This document shows, piece by piece, positions 20,901 to 28,087 of a DNA stretch of 64,000 nucleotides (its first letter is position 1; each line of letters begins with the position of its first letter). The DNA is from Dickeya chrysanthemi NCPPB 402. Its GTDB lineage: Bacteria; Pseudomonadota; Gammaproteobacteria; Enterobacterales; Enterobacteriaceae. The DNA is taken from positions 2,327,171-2,391,170 of the forward strand of contig NZ_CM001974.1 of the NCBI RefSeq assembly GCF_000406105.1. Reading direction: 5' to 3'. The translations under genes and the position numbers were made by a program. The notes beneath the pieces are model-generated. The model ran no database searches and was not told where the DNA came from. It saw nothing but the letters and a program-made list of their open reading frames with translations.

Positions 20901-22464
20901 GTAATGACGCATCGGAAACCGCCAGCGCCAGGCTGCCGCCGGTGCTCTGGCGGGCGATTTCTGTCAGTGCGCCGTCGCTGCCAATGTTATAGCGATACAG
21001 CGTGCCGTCGCGGGTGCTGACGAACAGTTGCCGGTTGTCGGCGCTGATGGCGATCGCCTCAGCGGATGCCACAATGCGGCTGTCTATTTGCGTCAGTTTA
21101 GCGCCGTCGAAACGCCAGGTGATGAGCGTACCGTCTTCGGTATTCAGCGAGTAAACCTGGCTGCCGTCGCGGCTGGCGGCTAGTCGGAAAGGCGCGGTGA
21201 AGTTCCAGTCAGACGCCACCGTGGTGTTATCGACCAGAACCAGCGTGGTCACGCCATCCACGGTGGTGCGCCTTAGCACCGAAATGGACTGAAAATCACC
21301 GCTCGGAATCATCGTAAACAGGTAGTCGCCCGCCACCGCTATGCCGGCGGAACGGTCGGCATTGCCGGTAAAGCGTGAATCTTCAACCGGTGTCAGCGTA
21401 CCGTCACTGGCAATGTCATACACATAAATGCCGTTCCACTGCGAACTGATATAGAGATTTCTGCCATCGCCACTGAGAATGGCATTAACGGATGTATCGC
21501 CGATGCCATCGGTGCTGGTCAGGCTGACGGAACCATCGCTGGCGCGGCTCAGTGTCATCACTTCGCTGCCATACAGCAGATATACTGCTTTATCGCCAAC
21601 GACGATGCCGTTAATCACTGCGGGTTGGTATGCATCAGGATCGGGTTCGGGGATCAGCCCGGTAAGGGACTGGACTTTGTTCAGCCCGCCGGTATCGGAC
21701 ACCGCATACACCAGCAGCGTGCCTTTGCTGCCGGCGATATAGGCAAAGCGGCCATCGCGGGAATAACCTACCGCCGCCCCGCTATCGGCCAACGCGGCCA
21801 CCGTCAGATCGTCACGCAAGGCCAGATCGGCGGTATGGTCGAGGGTCGGCGCGAGGTTTTTGTTGTTCTCCACCTGCAGGCGGGCGCTGATATCAAGCTC
21901 GCTGCTGTCGCCATCAACATCCGCAATGCTTTTCAGCGTCACCGTCACCTCGCCGTTGGCGACGTTGCTGTCGAGCGCACGATAGTTGATGCCGTTAATC
22001 AGTGTTTCCACCGCATCCGGCGTCGTCGCCGTGTCGCCGTTGGCCAGAAACAGCGTAATGGTGGTGTTGCCGTCGGCGACATCGACATTATAGGTATAGT
22101 GACTGGTGCGGGTTTCCTGCATCTCGGACGTGGTGGTCAGCGCAATCGCGGTGCCATCAATCATCAGCGCCTGATTGCTCCCGGTGGTGCCGACGGTGAT
22201 CACCAGTCTGGTGATTTCATTCCCGGCGTTATCGGTGGAGACATCGGCGTTGCTGAACAGCGGCACGTCTGCGCCGAGCCCGCCGTTTTTATCAATGGCA
22301 TAGACCGCGCCGCTAACCGGAGTGGCGGTGGCGTCTGGCGCGGCGGCGTTGAGCTGGGCGTTGGCTACCTCAATGGCGGTAGCGCCGGCGGCGGCATCAA
22401 ACATCATGCGCGGTTCCAGCGCCAGCGTCTGGCTCCAGGCAGGACGGGGGAATGATTTTTGCAT
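14926..22464 (-). CDS. Giant LEPR-motif surface protein with beta-propeller and Ig-like repeats
   Basis: From ATG 22464 (Shine-Dalgarno AGGTGA) the product has about 2512 residues; a GTG at 22506 would add 14. The N-terminus carries LEPRMMFDAAAG at residues 16-27, the motif of LEPR-XLL giant proteins, instead of a normal signal peptide. Three units follow, each a YncE/lactonase-like beta-propeller (about 200-545, 870-1250, 1560-1900) and a module with the signature LNxGxGNYxG (about 558, 1280, 1923). Dystroglycan-type Ig domains (xNWSVTGLPDGLRFD) lie at about 675-865 and 2010-2210. An Asn/Gly-rich linker (about 2220-2240) leads to a unique C-terminal region. No RTX nonapeptides were seen. It lies 38 bp after tadG and upstream of the export genes. 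I infer a secreted adhesin or matrix protein. Confidence 0.85.
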   Translation of the reverse strand: MQKSFPRPAWSQTLALEPRMMFDAAAGATAIEVANAQLNAAAPDATATPVSGAVYAIDKNGGLGADVPLFSNADVSTDNAGNEITRLVITVGTTGSNQALMIDGTAIALTTTSEMQETRTSHYTYNVDVADGNTTITLFLANGDTATTPDAVETLINGINYRALDSNVANGEVTVTLKSIADVDGDSSELDISARLQVENNKNLAPTLDHTADLALRDDLTVAALADSGAAVGYSRDGRFAYIAGSKGTLLVYAVSDTGGLNKVQSLTGLIPEPDPDAYQPAVINGIVVGDKAVYLLYGSEVMTLSRASDGSVSLTSTDGIGDTSVNAILSGDGRNLYISSQWNGIYVYDIASDGTLTPVEDSRFTGNADRSAGIAVAGDYLFTMIPSGDFQSISVLRRTTVDGVTTLVLVDNTTVASDWNFTAPFRLAASRDGSQVYSLNTEDGTLITWRFDGAKLTQIDSRIVASAEAIAISADNRQLFVSTRDGTLYRYNIGSDGALTEIARQSTGGSLALAVSDASLLVVGGNSIERYSSELTYTVGADAIAVTETLTLADSNADVLNSGAGNYAGTTITITASEGSNNQFTFQAANGLSVNGNQLLLNDTVIGGFVTNGNRVTLSFTADVSTATANPVLHQILWASTGVSSARVTLTVVVNDGELNSQPQTVAVRVNQGPVRNDGVAGSYTLPVATSETAYRVTLPALFNDANGDNLNWSVTGLPDGLRFDPETRTLSGSTTVTGTRTLTITVTDTSGASASTTLELTVNQIDNRAPAASATAPTAFTSAVINETYSLTLDAGMFHDADSIYGDNLRWQVSGLPAGLRFDADTLTISGTATALSNGAVTITVTDASNATTTLSVTLRVITADEAANRAPVLQPDASSLSYTSQGGLSGYSYYVDNIALSADGGMLAVVGGTGANYTGTIYVNLYSRDSRSGELTLLKSYTQGTSNDGNDNNGIEIDGLRGMTAVAFSADGNTLYLSGSNSQNNAVLQAFSIGADGALTLIDSELVSAPVVKVAIAGDGNSVYAMTATGLYRYSRDTQGMLTAQQSFTGLSNAQSISVDQNQVYVLGGSGNLSVYAVDGNGVLSAQGTLSRSGTALTWTDNHGVGTSVGTLAASGGLNAGIVISMAVSEGYIYVVTGNSNYLTVLHYDAGSNRVSLVSSRNISSEIGNVFPMSATLSADGSALYVGSNSGRFAVYQVGEQGNLTLRSSLNGAGAMLVVVTSADGKSIYGGSRYYSTGLRLFSGDAGLVQADWTEGSRTQLASQIVLSDMDYDRLNNGAGNYNGASIIIAREGSASADDTYSLAEGNGLTLNNGVIALNGTAIATVTQTDGRLTVTFTADVTRAVARQVLHQISWRSTSHTPPASLNMVVSFRDQYVTTDQLITVNVTPVNDAPTLNSQSTNPTWRDNTTTVKVFSNTVIDTVEPGQNILGLTLTVAGLVRGENDYLVIDGKTVTLADGVRVITNNSLVINVSVTDGVATVSISSLNGMTSTAAQTLVEGIAYGNSDAHSGTRQVTLTQVRDSGGTAQGGNDNSTLDIRSTITLQAENMPPRLTAPENNLLEQADSLSAVSGLGAITHSMLSADGTTLYVTDGSGMIALFSRDPATGKLSWVSNIATGLGAIGSITLTDDGLMMLVAGGDTLSVFSLTRDGQPTLQGSYEVWGVSGVQVSADGATVYALDSAFGIKVFSRDVTSGTLNVLQEIGYDAWEEPRLFSPVALTAKGDYLYVITDPVSGQFPNSLIVYQRQSDGTLAFVSVLHDGEADASGAIMDLRAPTRITVSDDGSQIYVVNGGNLNIYAFNHTTGKLLHVDTLENIGAVNALTLSPAQDPLYVLHNDGDVQVYRISSAGVLSLANTYRSADYAALSGATAIQATRDGALLVSGSQIVSFIPASDELRYTVGSGADLAFTGGLVLSDQGLDVLNNGLGNYGGAGITVKDSSGLGRFALRADSRLTFGDDGQLRDNGVVVGRFTQQGGVLSITFADGVTTATANNVLASLTYSNTNLDTANPVTLSVSASDGQLTSGDWQRSLTINHAPQASDGALQPIIATVGAPISLTLPAGLFSDADGDNLNWAISGLPAGYRFDAASRTLSGVADTAGLYTLTITVTDGDSASAGRTLSLRVNTAPQAGEGDTTFTRTVGEPVNITLADSLFNDAEGDALNWQVTGLPDGLRFDADNHTLSGNLAVGRYSLVITATDIWGAGTSRQLVLNITPPPTDGNAGSNNDNGDTNSNNNNSNGPDPVILPLTAAFTGQASRDDERFLPMEASPLRPDAIPGVSGAPADTPDGVAYNTVAATGGAVLASGALNYQEAPWALAPVMTNLMPPLERLSVAVASADGERLTRTTAWSGVWQDNGDGRLVFRLPQGLQAGVGFVAAQLANGRPLPTWIQFDARQGELRIISADAARSGQIQLRLQRADGAPALVLTLRDGRLLTTAEVNGTTADTSATTITESATERAVAAGDAAAVTPRATPADAPAFNPGLSHSLAALRGDSDDLLQALTALARD

Positions 22465-22502
22465 AACTTCACCTAAAAATGGCAACAGGCGGCGCTGAGC
22501 GA

Positions 22503-24086
22503 TCACTCAATCAAACGAACGGCGCTGCTGTGCTTGTCGATATCTTCCAGAATGCCATCCAGCAACTCGCTGATCTGACCTTCTGCCCCGGAAAAACTGG
22601 AACTGTCGGCGAACCGGATATAACCGCCATCGTTGGCCGCGCAGACCTGCAACCCCGGCACCGCGACCTTGCCGAACAGCGTGCGGCCGAAATCCTCCGG
22701 ATCGCCCGGCCGGACACCAATGAAATAGAACAACAGGTCGCGGCTGCGGAAGCTCTCGCACAGCGATCGGAAACGCTTCGCGGCCACCTCGGTTGAGCCT
22801 GACGTTCCCAGCTCACCATCGCCATCAATCGCCTCGCCGACGTAAGCGTTATAGGCGTCGGTATCAAACCAGTCGCCAATGGTGTTGGCCATCATGACAA
22901 TCGCTTTGATATTGCCGCTGCCGTTGTCGTTGAAATCGAGCGGATATTCACTGTCACCCCAGCCATCGCTGCCGCGAAACGCCGGCGCTAGCGCCATCGC
23001 GCCCCAGCCCATCGCAATGGCGTAGTTGACGTTGAACTGCGGTTCCATCTGGTCGAGTCGTGCGGAGATAGCGTTGAGGTCATCGGTTAACGGCAACAGT
23101 GCCGCCGTCGGGCAGCCTTTATCCCCGACGATAAAACGTGTGTCATTGACGCCAGTAGCCTGACCAAAATCAGGATTTGGCCCGACCCACTGGATAAACG
23201 GCATCCAGGTGGCGTTGATCGGTAAGTCGTGTCGATAGTGGATCCAGAAGCTGTTGGCGGGCGCTTGCTCCCAGAGGTAGTTTTCCCCCTGATTCAGCCC
23301 GCGATACAAGCACATACGCCTCGATCGTAAATCGGGCATCATCCGGCTGGCGAGGTTGGCGATGCCGTAATCGTTATTGCGAAACAAGGAAGACAGCTCC
23401 ACCGGTTTTAACGCGCCGCTCAGCGACCAGTTGCGGATACGGCTGCTCCAGTTGGCGTCGTCATACACACTCACCGACTGGCTGTAAGGCACCAGTGCCA
23501 GGCGGCGATCAGGATAGTCAGCCAGGAAATCCGTGGCGAAATTTTTACCCAGACGGCGCAGCACCGCCAGTTCGCTCTGGGTTTCTGATGCCGTATTGGG
23601 TAAAACCAGCGCCACTTCGCTGGGCCGATAGATAACCTCTACCGTGGAGTAAATCTCATGTTGCCGCTGCGCCACCTTCAGCAACACCGGCTGACTGGCA
23701 AAACTCACGCTGACGGTAAAGGTGCGGCGGGCGTTGCTGCGGCTTCCTTCTGTGACCGAGATATCGGCGGCTTCCAACTGTTGCGCCAGTTTGCTGTTCA
23801 TGCCGAGGTTGCTTCTGACATATTCCCATGCCAACCGTTGACGATCGGCGGCGCTGAAATCGCTGTTGTTTTTGCTTAAAGCTTCGCGCCCTACCGCCAG
23901 CGCGGCGGCATCGGCGGCGCGTTTGATTTGTGAGGCATCGCCGGTGGTTTGCAGGGTATCGATGACATAAGCGCCCGTCAGCAGCAGCCCCATCATGCCC
24001 AGCACATAAAACGCCGACCCTGCGCCGCGCTCCTGACGCCAAAAACGACGCAGCGAATCACCGAAAGGAGAGCGTGGTTTATTCAT
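22503..24086 (-). CDS. tadG: Tad pilus assembly protein TadG (pseudopilin-like, vWA-like C-terminus)
   Basis: TadG-family proteins are needed for Flp pilus assembly and have an N-terminal TadE/Flp-like membrane helix followed by a large extracytoplasmic part. Here the helix is AFYVLGMMGLLLTGAYVIDT. The following alanine-rich segment (KRAADAAALAVGREAL) is typical, and the C-terminal ~250 residues resemble a von Willebrand A-like domain. I choose ATG 24086 because GGAG lies seven bases upstream; ATG 24089 and 24128 are also in frame. The gene overlaps tadF by a few bases and is followed after 38 bp by the LEPR gene. Confidence 0.85.
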   Translation of the reverse strand: MNKPRSPFGDSLRRFWRQERGAGSAFYVLGMMGLLLTGAYVIDTLQTTGDASQIKRAADAAALAVGREALSKNNSDFSAADRQRLAWEYVRSNLGMNSKLAQQLEAADISVTEGSRSNARRTFTVSVSFASQPVLLKVAQRQHEIYSTVEVIYRPSEVALVLPNTASETQSELAVLRRLGKNFATDFLADYPDRRLALVPYSQSVSVYDDANWSSRIRNWSLSGALKPVELSSLFRNNDYGIANLASRMMPDLRSRRMCLYRGLNQGENYLWEQAPANSFWIHYRHDLPINATWMPFIQWVGPNPDFGQATGVNDTRFIVGDKGCPTAALLPLTDDLNAISARLDQMEPQFNVNYAIAMGWGAMALAPAFRGSDGWGDSEYPLDFNDNGSGNIKAIVMMANTIGDWFDTDAYNAYVGEAIDGDGELGTSGSTEVAAKRFRSLCESFRSRDLLFYFIGVRPGDPEDFGRTLFGKVAVPGLQVCAANDGGYIRFADSSSFSGAEGQISELLDGILEDIDKHSSAVRLIE

Positions 24087-24693
24087 CATCCTGCTCCAGC
24101 CCGGCTTCTGCCGCCAGCGCCTCATCAAGCGTCAGGGTGTTGCGCGTTACCCGATTGACCGCCGACGCCTGCAACATATTGGTCAGCGACAGGCCGCCCA
24201 GTAAGTTGATATCGTTGCCCTGGCGACACAGTTCCACCACAATCATGGAAATCGTCTCCTTGCCCTCTTCGGCATTCACTTCCGGTAACTCCCCCGGATA
24301 ACGGCTGCCGGATACCGCCTGATTGTCAGTACAAATGCGGGTGTTGTTACCGCGGGTAAGCTGCCAGTAAACCTCACCGGTCTGAAGCACGTTGGTAATG
24401 GTGACCTGATAGTTGCCCACGCCGCTGTCGGGAATGGTGGCCTCCAGCAATCCCTGTAATCCCTGCCCGGTCAGATTTTTTTGCATCGCCAGCACCGAGG
24501 TGATGGCGCCGGCGCGCTGCTCCAGATGCTCGCGCTCCAGCTCGACGGTGACGATATCCGCCACCAGCGCCGCCGACGCCAGCAGGATCGGGAATGCCAG
24601 CGCGGTTTCCACCGCCACGACGCCGTGCTGTTGTTGTCGCAGTTGTTGAAGTGGTTGAAGTTGTCGCCAGCCCCGGCGCAGCCAGTTACTCAT
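24079..24693 (-). CDS. tadF: TadE/TadF-like pseudopilin, TadF position
   Basis: The product from ATG 24693 is 204 residues. It has the TadE-like signature GVVAVETALAFPILLASAAL near residues 24-43, a membrane helix preceded by a glycine and a conserved glutamate as in pseudopilins. The periplasmic part has several cysteines (RICTDNQ, VELCRQG). The open frame extends upstream to 24939, but that part overlaps tadE and is not TadF-like. The gene overlaps tadE by 8 bases. TadE and TadF are minor pseudopilins processed by the TadV peptidase and needed for Flp pilus biogenesis. Confidence 0.85.
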   Translation of the reverse strand: MSNWLRRGWRQLQPLQQLRQQQHGVVAVETALAFPILLASAALVADIVTVELEREHLEQRAGAITSVLAMQKNLTGQGLQGLLEATIPDSGVGNYQVTITNVLQTGEVYWQLTRGNNTRICTDNQAVSGSRYPGELPEVNAEEGKETISMIVVELCRQGNDINLLGGLSLTNMLQASAVNRVTRNTLTLDEALAAEAGLEQDDE

Positions 24694-25201
24694 CGTGCAA
24701 CTCCGTACCAAACACATGCTTGTACTGATAGCGAAAGGCGTTACCCAGCGAGAGCATTTCCGGCAGCGGTGACAGGAACGCTTTTTTGATCTGCACGGTG
24801 ACCGACCACACCGGCAGGGTTTGCACATTTTTTGAGCCTTGCCCTTCGTCCTGCCCCGACAGGGCCAGCCCCCCCAGTTCGCTGAGGTTGTCGAAATGCA
24901 ACACGTTGACCGACAAATCATCCTCGCGGATGTAGCCATACCCGGCGTCCACCATGCGACGGCGCAGTTGCTCGGTCACCTCGTTGGCATTTCCCGTATC
25001 CAGCGCGTCAAGGCGGAACGACTGCACCGCTTTATCCAGCGCGACGCTGCCAATACCAATCACCAAACCGATACGCGCCAGTTCAAACAACATCATCACG
25101 CCGACCAGCATCACCGGCGCCAGAAAAGCCAGCTCAGTGGAGATCACGCCGCGCCCCGAGCGCCAGGCGGCGAGACAGGCGCGTCCAGTCATCCGCATCA
25201 T
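24686..25201 (-). CDS. tadE: TadE-like minor pseudopilin
   Basis: The 171-residue protein has the TadE signature GVISTELAFLAPVMLVGVM near residues 19-37, with the conserved glutamate next to the probable prepilin cleavage site after glycine. A long amphipathic periplasmic region follows. It overlaps the tadD stop by 4 bases (ATGA) and tadF by 8, so tadD, tadE and tadF are translationally coupled. The role is assembly of the Flp pilus base. Confidence 0.87.
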   Translation of the reverse strand: MMRMTGRACLAAWRSGRGVISTELAFLAPVMLVGVMMLFELARIGLVIGIGSVALDKAVQSFRLDALDTGNANEVTEQLRRRMVDAGYGYIREDDLSVNVLHFDNLSELGGLALSGQDEGQGSKNVQTLPVWSVTVQIKKAFLSPLPEMLSLGNAFRYQYKHVFGTELHDE

Positions 25202-26046
25202 GGCGTGCTATCGCTCAGAGCAAGCGGCTGAGTGCTGGCCATCAGCAAGGTTTCGCTGGCATTGCCGCTTTTTAACTTCGCCACCCGCGCGCCGAGATTG
25301 GCGATCAGCGCATCGACACGCGAGGCGTCCGCCATTTGACTCAATACGTTACGCGCGTTGTCTTCGTTGCCCTGATACAACCAGGCCAGCGCCAGATTGA
25401 GGCGTACCGACGGGTTATTCAGATCGGCGCGGCGCAACTGGTTAATGGCGTTCTCCGACTGACCGCTGGCCAGCCAGGAAAGCGCCAGATTATTCATCAC
25501 CGCGATATTGCCCGGCTCAATGCTCAGCGCCTGTTCAAAGCGGCGACGCGCCTCGTCATGGCGGCCTTGCGCATCCAGCAGCACGCCCATGCCGTTCAGG
25601 GCGGTGGCGTCACGCGCATCGCGGCGCAACGCGCAATCAAAATCCTGCTGCGCCGCGGCAGTGCGGCCCAGCGCCAGTTGCGCACGTCCCATTCCCACGC
25701 AGAGGGCTGTCGCTTGCGGCGCCGACATCTCATCGAGATGACCGCCCAGCGCATCACGCGCGCGGCCATACAACGTCAGTGCTTCCGCCGGCTGACGCAC
25801 CGGGCCGGCCACCGTGGCATACTCCAGCATCTCGGCGCCGTTCAGCTTGCCGCGCACATCAAGACGTGCATACACCTCCGCCGCCGCTTCCTGCCGCCCC
25901 TGATCGCGCAACAAACGCGCCAGTTTCAGCCCCTCTTCTTTGTTGCCTTTCAACGTATGGCTGCTGCATCCCGCCAGCAGCGCGCAGCCTGCCAGGGCCA
26001 GCAACAGATGACGCAGAAAGTGTGACGCGTGGTTTTTCATCGACAT
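25198..26046 (-). CDS. tadD: Tad pilus TPR lipoprotein TadD
   Basis: TadD is an outer-membrane lipoprotein with tetratricopeptide repeats that helps assemble the RcpA secretin. From ATG 26046 the protein is 282 residues, with a signal peptide and lipobox (LLAGC) and several TPR units (for example ATALNGMGVLLDAQGRHDEA and NIAVMNNLALSWLASGQSEN). An upstream in-frame start at 26082 lies inside a tandem repeat and would spoil the signal peptide. It follows tadC across a short region of repeated AATTCTCGG units. Confidence 0.88.
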   Translation of the reverse strand: MSMKNHASHFLRHLLLALAGCALLAGCSSHTLKGNKEEGLKLARLLRDQGRQEAAAEVYARLDVRGKLNGAEMLEYATVAGPVRQPAEALTLYGRARDALGGHLDEMSAPQATALCVGMGRAQLALGRTAAAQQDFDCALRRDARDATALNGMGVLLDAQGRHDEARRRFEQALSIEPGNIAVMNNLALSWLASGQSENAINQLRRADLNNPSVRLNLALAWLYQGNEDNARNVLSQMADASRVDALIANLGARVAKLKSGNASETLLMASTQPLALSDSTP

Positions 26047-26051
26047 GTCGT

Positions 26052-26098
26052 ATTCTCTCGGTTTGTAATTCTCGGTTCGCAATTCTCGGCTCGCAATT
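26052..26098. repeat. 14-bp tandem repeat between tadC and tadD
   Basis: AATTCTCGGTTCGC (26067-26080) and AATTCTCGGCTCGC (26081-26094) are preceded by a degenerate third copy from 26052. The repeat reaches the tadC stop codon. Confidence 0.85.
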
Positions 26099-27056
26099 AA
26101 TGAGCCAGCAGGCGGATCACCCGCAACAGCGCGGGCGACGCCATAATGGCGATAATGGGCGGCAGGATAAGCGCCATCAGCGGCACACTCAGTTGGGCCG
26201 GCAATTTGCCCGCCTTCTCTTCAAGGGTCAGCAACAGGGTTTTACGGCTCTCATCGGCAATGGTGCGCAGCGCCTGCGACAATGGCGTGCCGTAGCGTTC
26301 CGCCTGTAGCAACGTCGCCACCATGCTTTCGATTTCACTGACGCGGGTGCGTTCGGCAAGGTGCTGCAAGGCGGTGTTGCGATCCGCCAGAATTTGCAGC
26401 TCCGCGGCGGTGTAGCGCAGTTCGTCGGCCATCTCCGGCGAGGAGAGCCCGAGCTCTTTGGATACCACCTGCAAAACACGGCCGATGGATAAGCCCGCTT
26501 CGGCGCACACCACCATCAGATCGAGTGCATCCGGCACCGCACGCGCCAGCTTTTCACCGCGGCCGGCAGCGCGCATTTTCAACCAGGCTTCAGGCAACAG
26601 GCTGCCGGCGAAAAAGCCGATCAGCGCCGCCGCCAACCCGGTCAGGCCGGTACGATCCTGCGGCGGCAATGCGCCCCCTACCAGCAACAGCGCCAGCAGC
26701 AGGCCGCCGCCCAGTTTGCCCGCCATCAGCCAACCCAGCGCTTCAGTACGGCGGATCCCCGCCAGATCGAGTAAACGACGCAACTGCTGGCGATCCCGCG
26801 CCGACCCCGCTAACTGCACGCCCCAGGCGGCGATGGGTTGCAGAATTTTTTCCAGTCGCGGCGGCAACGCCTTGCCCTGATTACGCAGAATGCTGTCCGG
26901 CGCGCCGCCGACGGCAGCGGTGTCTTCCATCGTCACATGCGCCGCCAGACGGTCGCGCAGCCGCCGCACTTGCGCGTGAGCATGGCTTTTCAGCGCCATG
27001 CGTAGGCCAAGCGCAATCAGCAGCAACGCCAACCACACCACCGGGTCCCTGAACAT
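26097..27056 (-). CDS. tadC: Tad pilus inner-membrane platform protein TadC
   Basis: TadC belongs to the GspF-like family of inner-membrane platform proteins that work with the ATPase TadA. The 319-residue protein has an N-terminal membrane helix and a GspF domain (ALDLMVVCAEAGLSIGRVL; SETL/RYGTPLSQALRTIADE-type motif near residues 240-255). It ends with paired C-terminal helices (LSVPLMALILPPIIAIMASP). It follows tadB by 12 bp and precedes tadD. Confidence 0.9.
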   Translation of the reverse strand: MFRDPVVWLALLLIALGLRMALKSHAHAQVRRLRDRLAAHVTMEDTAAVGGAPDSILRNQGKALPPRLEKILQPIAAWGVQLAGSARDRQQLRRLLDLAGIRRTEALGWLMAGKLGGGLLLALLLVGGALPPQDRTGLTGLAAALIGFFAGSLLPEAWLKMRAAGRGEKLARAVPDALDLMVVCAEAGLSIGRVLQVVSKELGLSSPEMADELRYTAAELQILADRNTALQHLAERTRVSEIESMVATLLQAERYGTPLSQALRTIADESRKTLLLTLEEKAGKLPAQLSVPLMALILPPIIAIMASPALLRVIRLLAH

Positions 27057-27068
27057 AATCGTCTCTCC

Positions 27069-28046
27069 TTACGCGATGCGTTTAACCATCAGATGGGTGA
27101 TCACTATGCCCAGCGTGACGCTGCATAGCGCATAGACCAGCACCGTGGAACCGACCGGGTCGTTAAATAAAAAATCAAAATCTTCCGGCGATTTCAGGTA
27201 CATATAGCCAAGACAGCCGGGGAACAGCGCGGCGACAATCTTGGCGGAGGCGCGCGCTTCCGAGGTTTTCGATTGTACTTTCAGCGCCAGTTCACGCCGC
27301 TGACGCAAGGTAGCGGAGAGGCGTTCCAGCGTTTCGCCCAGGCGGCCGCCCGCCTCCTGATTGATGATCAGGATCACCACAAAGAAACGGTACTCAGCCA
27401 TCGGCACCCGCCCGGCAGAGGTCTGGATCACCTGACGCAGCGGAACGCCCAACTTCAACCAATGATCGATAAGACGGAACTCATTGGCCAGCGGGCCGCT
27501 CAGATGCGCCGCCACCTGACCAAAGGTGTTCGCCACCGGGACCCCGGCGCGGCAGCTACGGGTAATGGCGTCAATCGCATCCGGCAGGCTTTCACGCAAC
27601 TGATGCAGATGTTTTTGCAGCGTGTTGTGAAACATCACCGCCCCTATCGCGACCGTCAGCGCGAACGAAAACAGCAGACCCGAGGTTAACGGCATCGGCG
27701 TGCGGCGCCCTATCGCCATGCCTACCACCAGACAAATGGCGAACAGCATCATGACCCGCTTGCGCAGCGTCTGCTGCCAGCCGATAAACTCCAACTGCTG
27801 CCACCAGACGGCGGCCAGACGACCCAGCACCGGCACCCCGGCAAACGGCGTGTACGCGTGGCTTTTCAGGATCGAATCCACTTGCGTCGTGGCGGTGGCG
27901 GCGTCTTCACCAAAAATTTGCGCCATGCGTTGCGTGCGCAGGCGCGCCAGTTGGCGCTGACGCCGCCAGTAGGCAATCGCCAGTAACGTCAACAGCGCCA
28001 CGCCAAATACCAGCGCGGTGATCAGATTCAGCATGAAAGGCGTCAT
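27069..28046 (-). CDS. tadB: Tad pilus inner-membrane platform protein TadB
   Basis: TadB is the partner GspF-family platform protein of the Flp pilus. The 325-residue product has an N-terminal helix, two central helices (about 95-135) and a GspF domain with LPDAIDAITRSCRAGVPVAN and GGRLGETLERLSATLRQR. A C-terminal hydrophobic pair completes it. The gene lies 29 bp after tadA, across a 15-bp tandem duplication, and 12 bp before tadC. Confidence 0.92.
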   Translation of the reverse strand: MTPFMLNLITALVFGVALLTLLAIAYWRRQRQLARLRTQRMAQIFGEDAATATTQVDSILKSHAYTPFAGVPVLGRLAAVWWQQLEFIGWQQTLRKRVMMLFAICLVVGMAIGRRTPMPLTSGLLFSFALTVAIGAVMFHNTLQKHLHQLRESLPDAIDAITRSCRAGVPVANTFGQVAAHLSGPLANEFRLIDHWLKLGVPLRQVIQTSAGRVPMAEYRFFVVILIINQEAGGRLGETLERLSATLRQRRELALKVQSKTSEARASAKIVAALFPGCLGYMYLKSPEDFDFLFNDPVGSTVLVYALCSVTLGIVITHLMVKRIA

Positions 28047-28057
28047 AACGGCTCCTT

Positions 28058-28087
28058 AATTCACTGCTCAAAAATTCACTGCTCAAA
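28058..28087. repeat. 15-bp tandem duplication at the tadA stop codon
   Basis: AATTCACTGCTCAAA occurs twice in a row (28058-28072, 28073-28087). On the minus strand it duplicates the last Phe-Glu-Gln codons and stop of tadA. Confidence 0.96.

Noticed and set aside
14926..22464. RTX toxin or adhesin of a standard type I system
   Set aside because: No GGxGxDxxx nonapeptides were found in the translation, and no ABC transporter gene is present nearby.
22465..22506. GTG 22506 as the start of the giant gene
   Set aside because: It overlaps the tadG stop and would add 14 residues; ATG 22464 has a good Shine-Dalgarno (AGGTGA).
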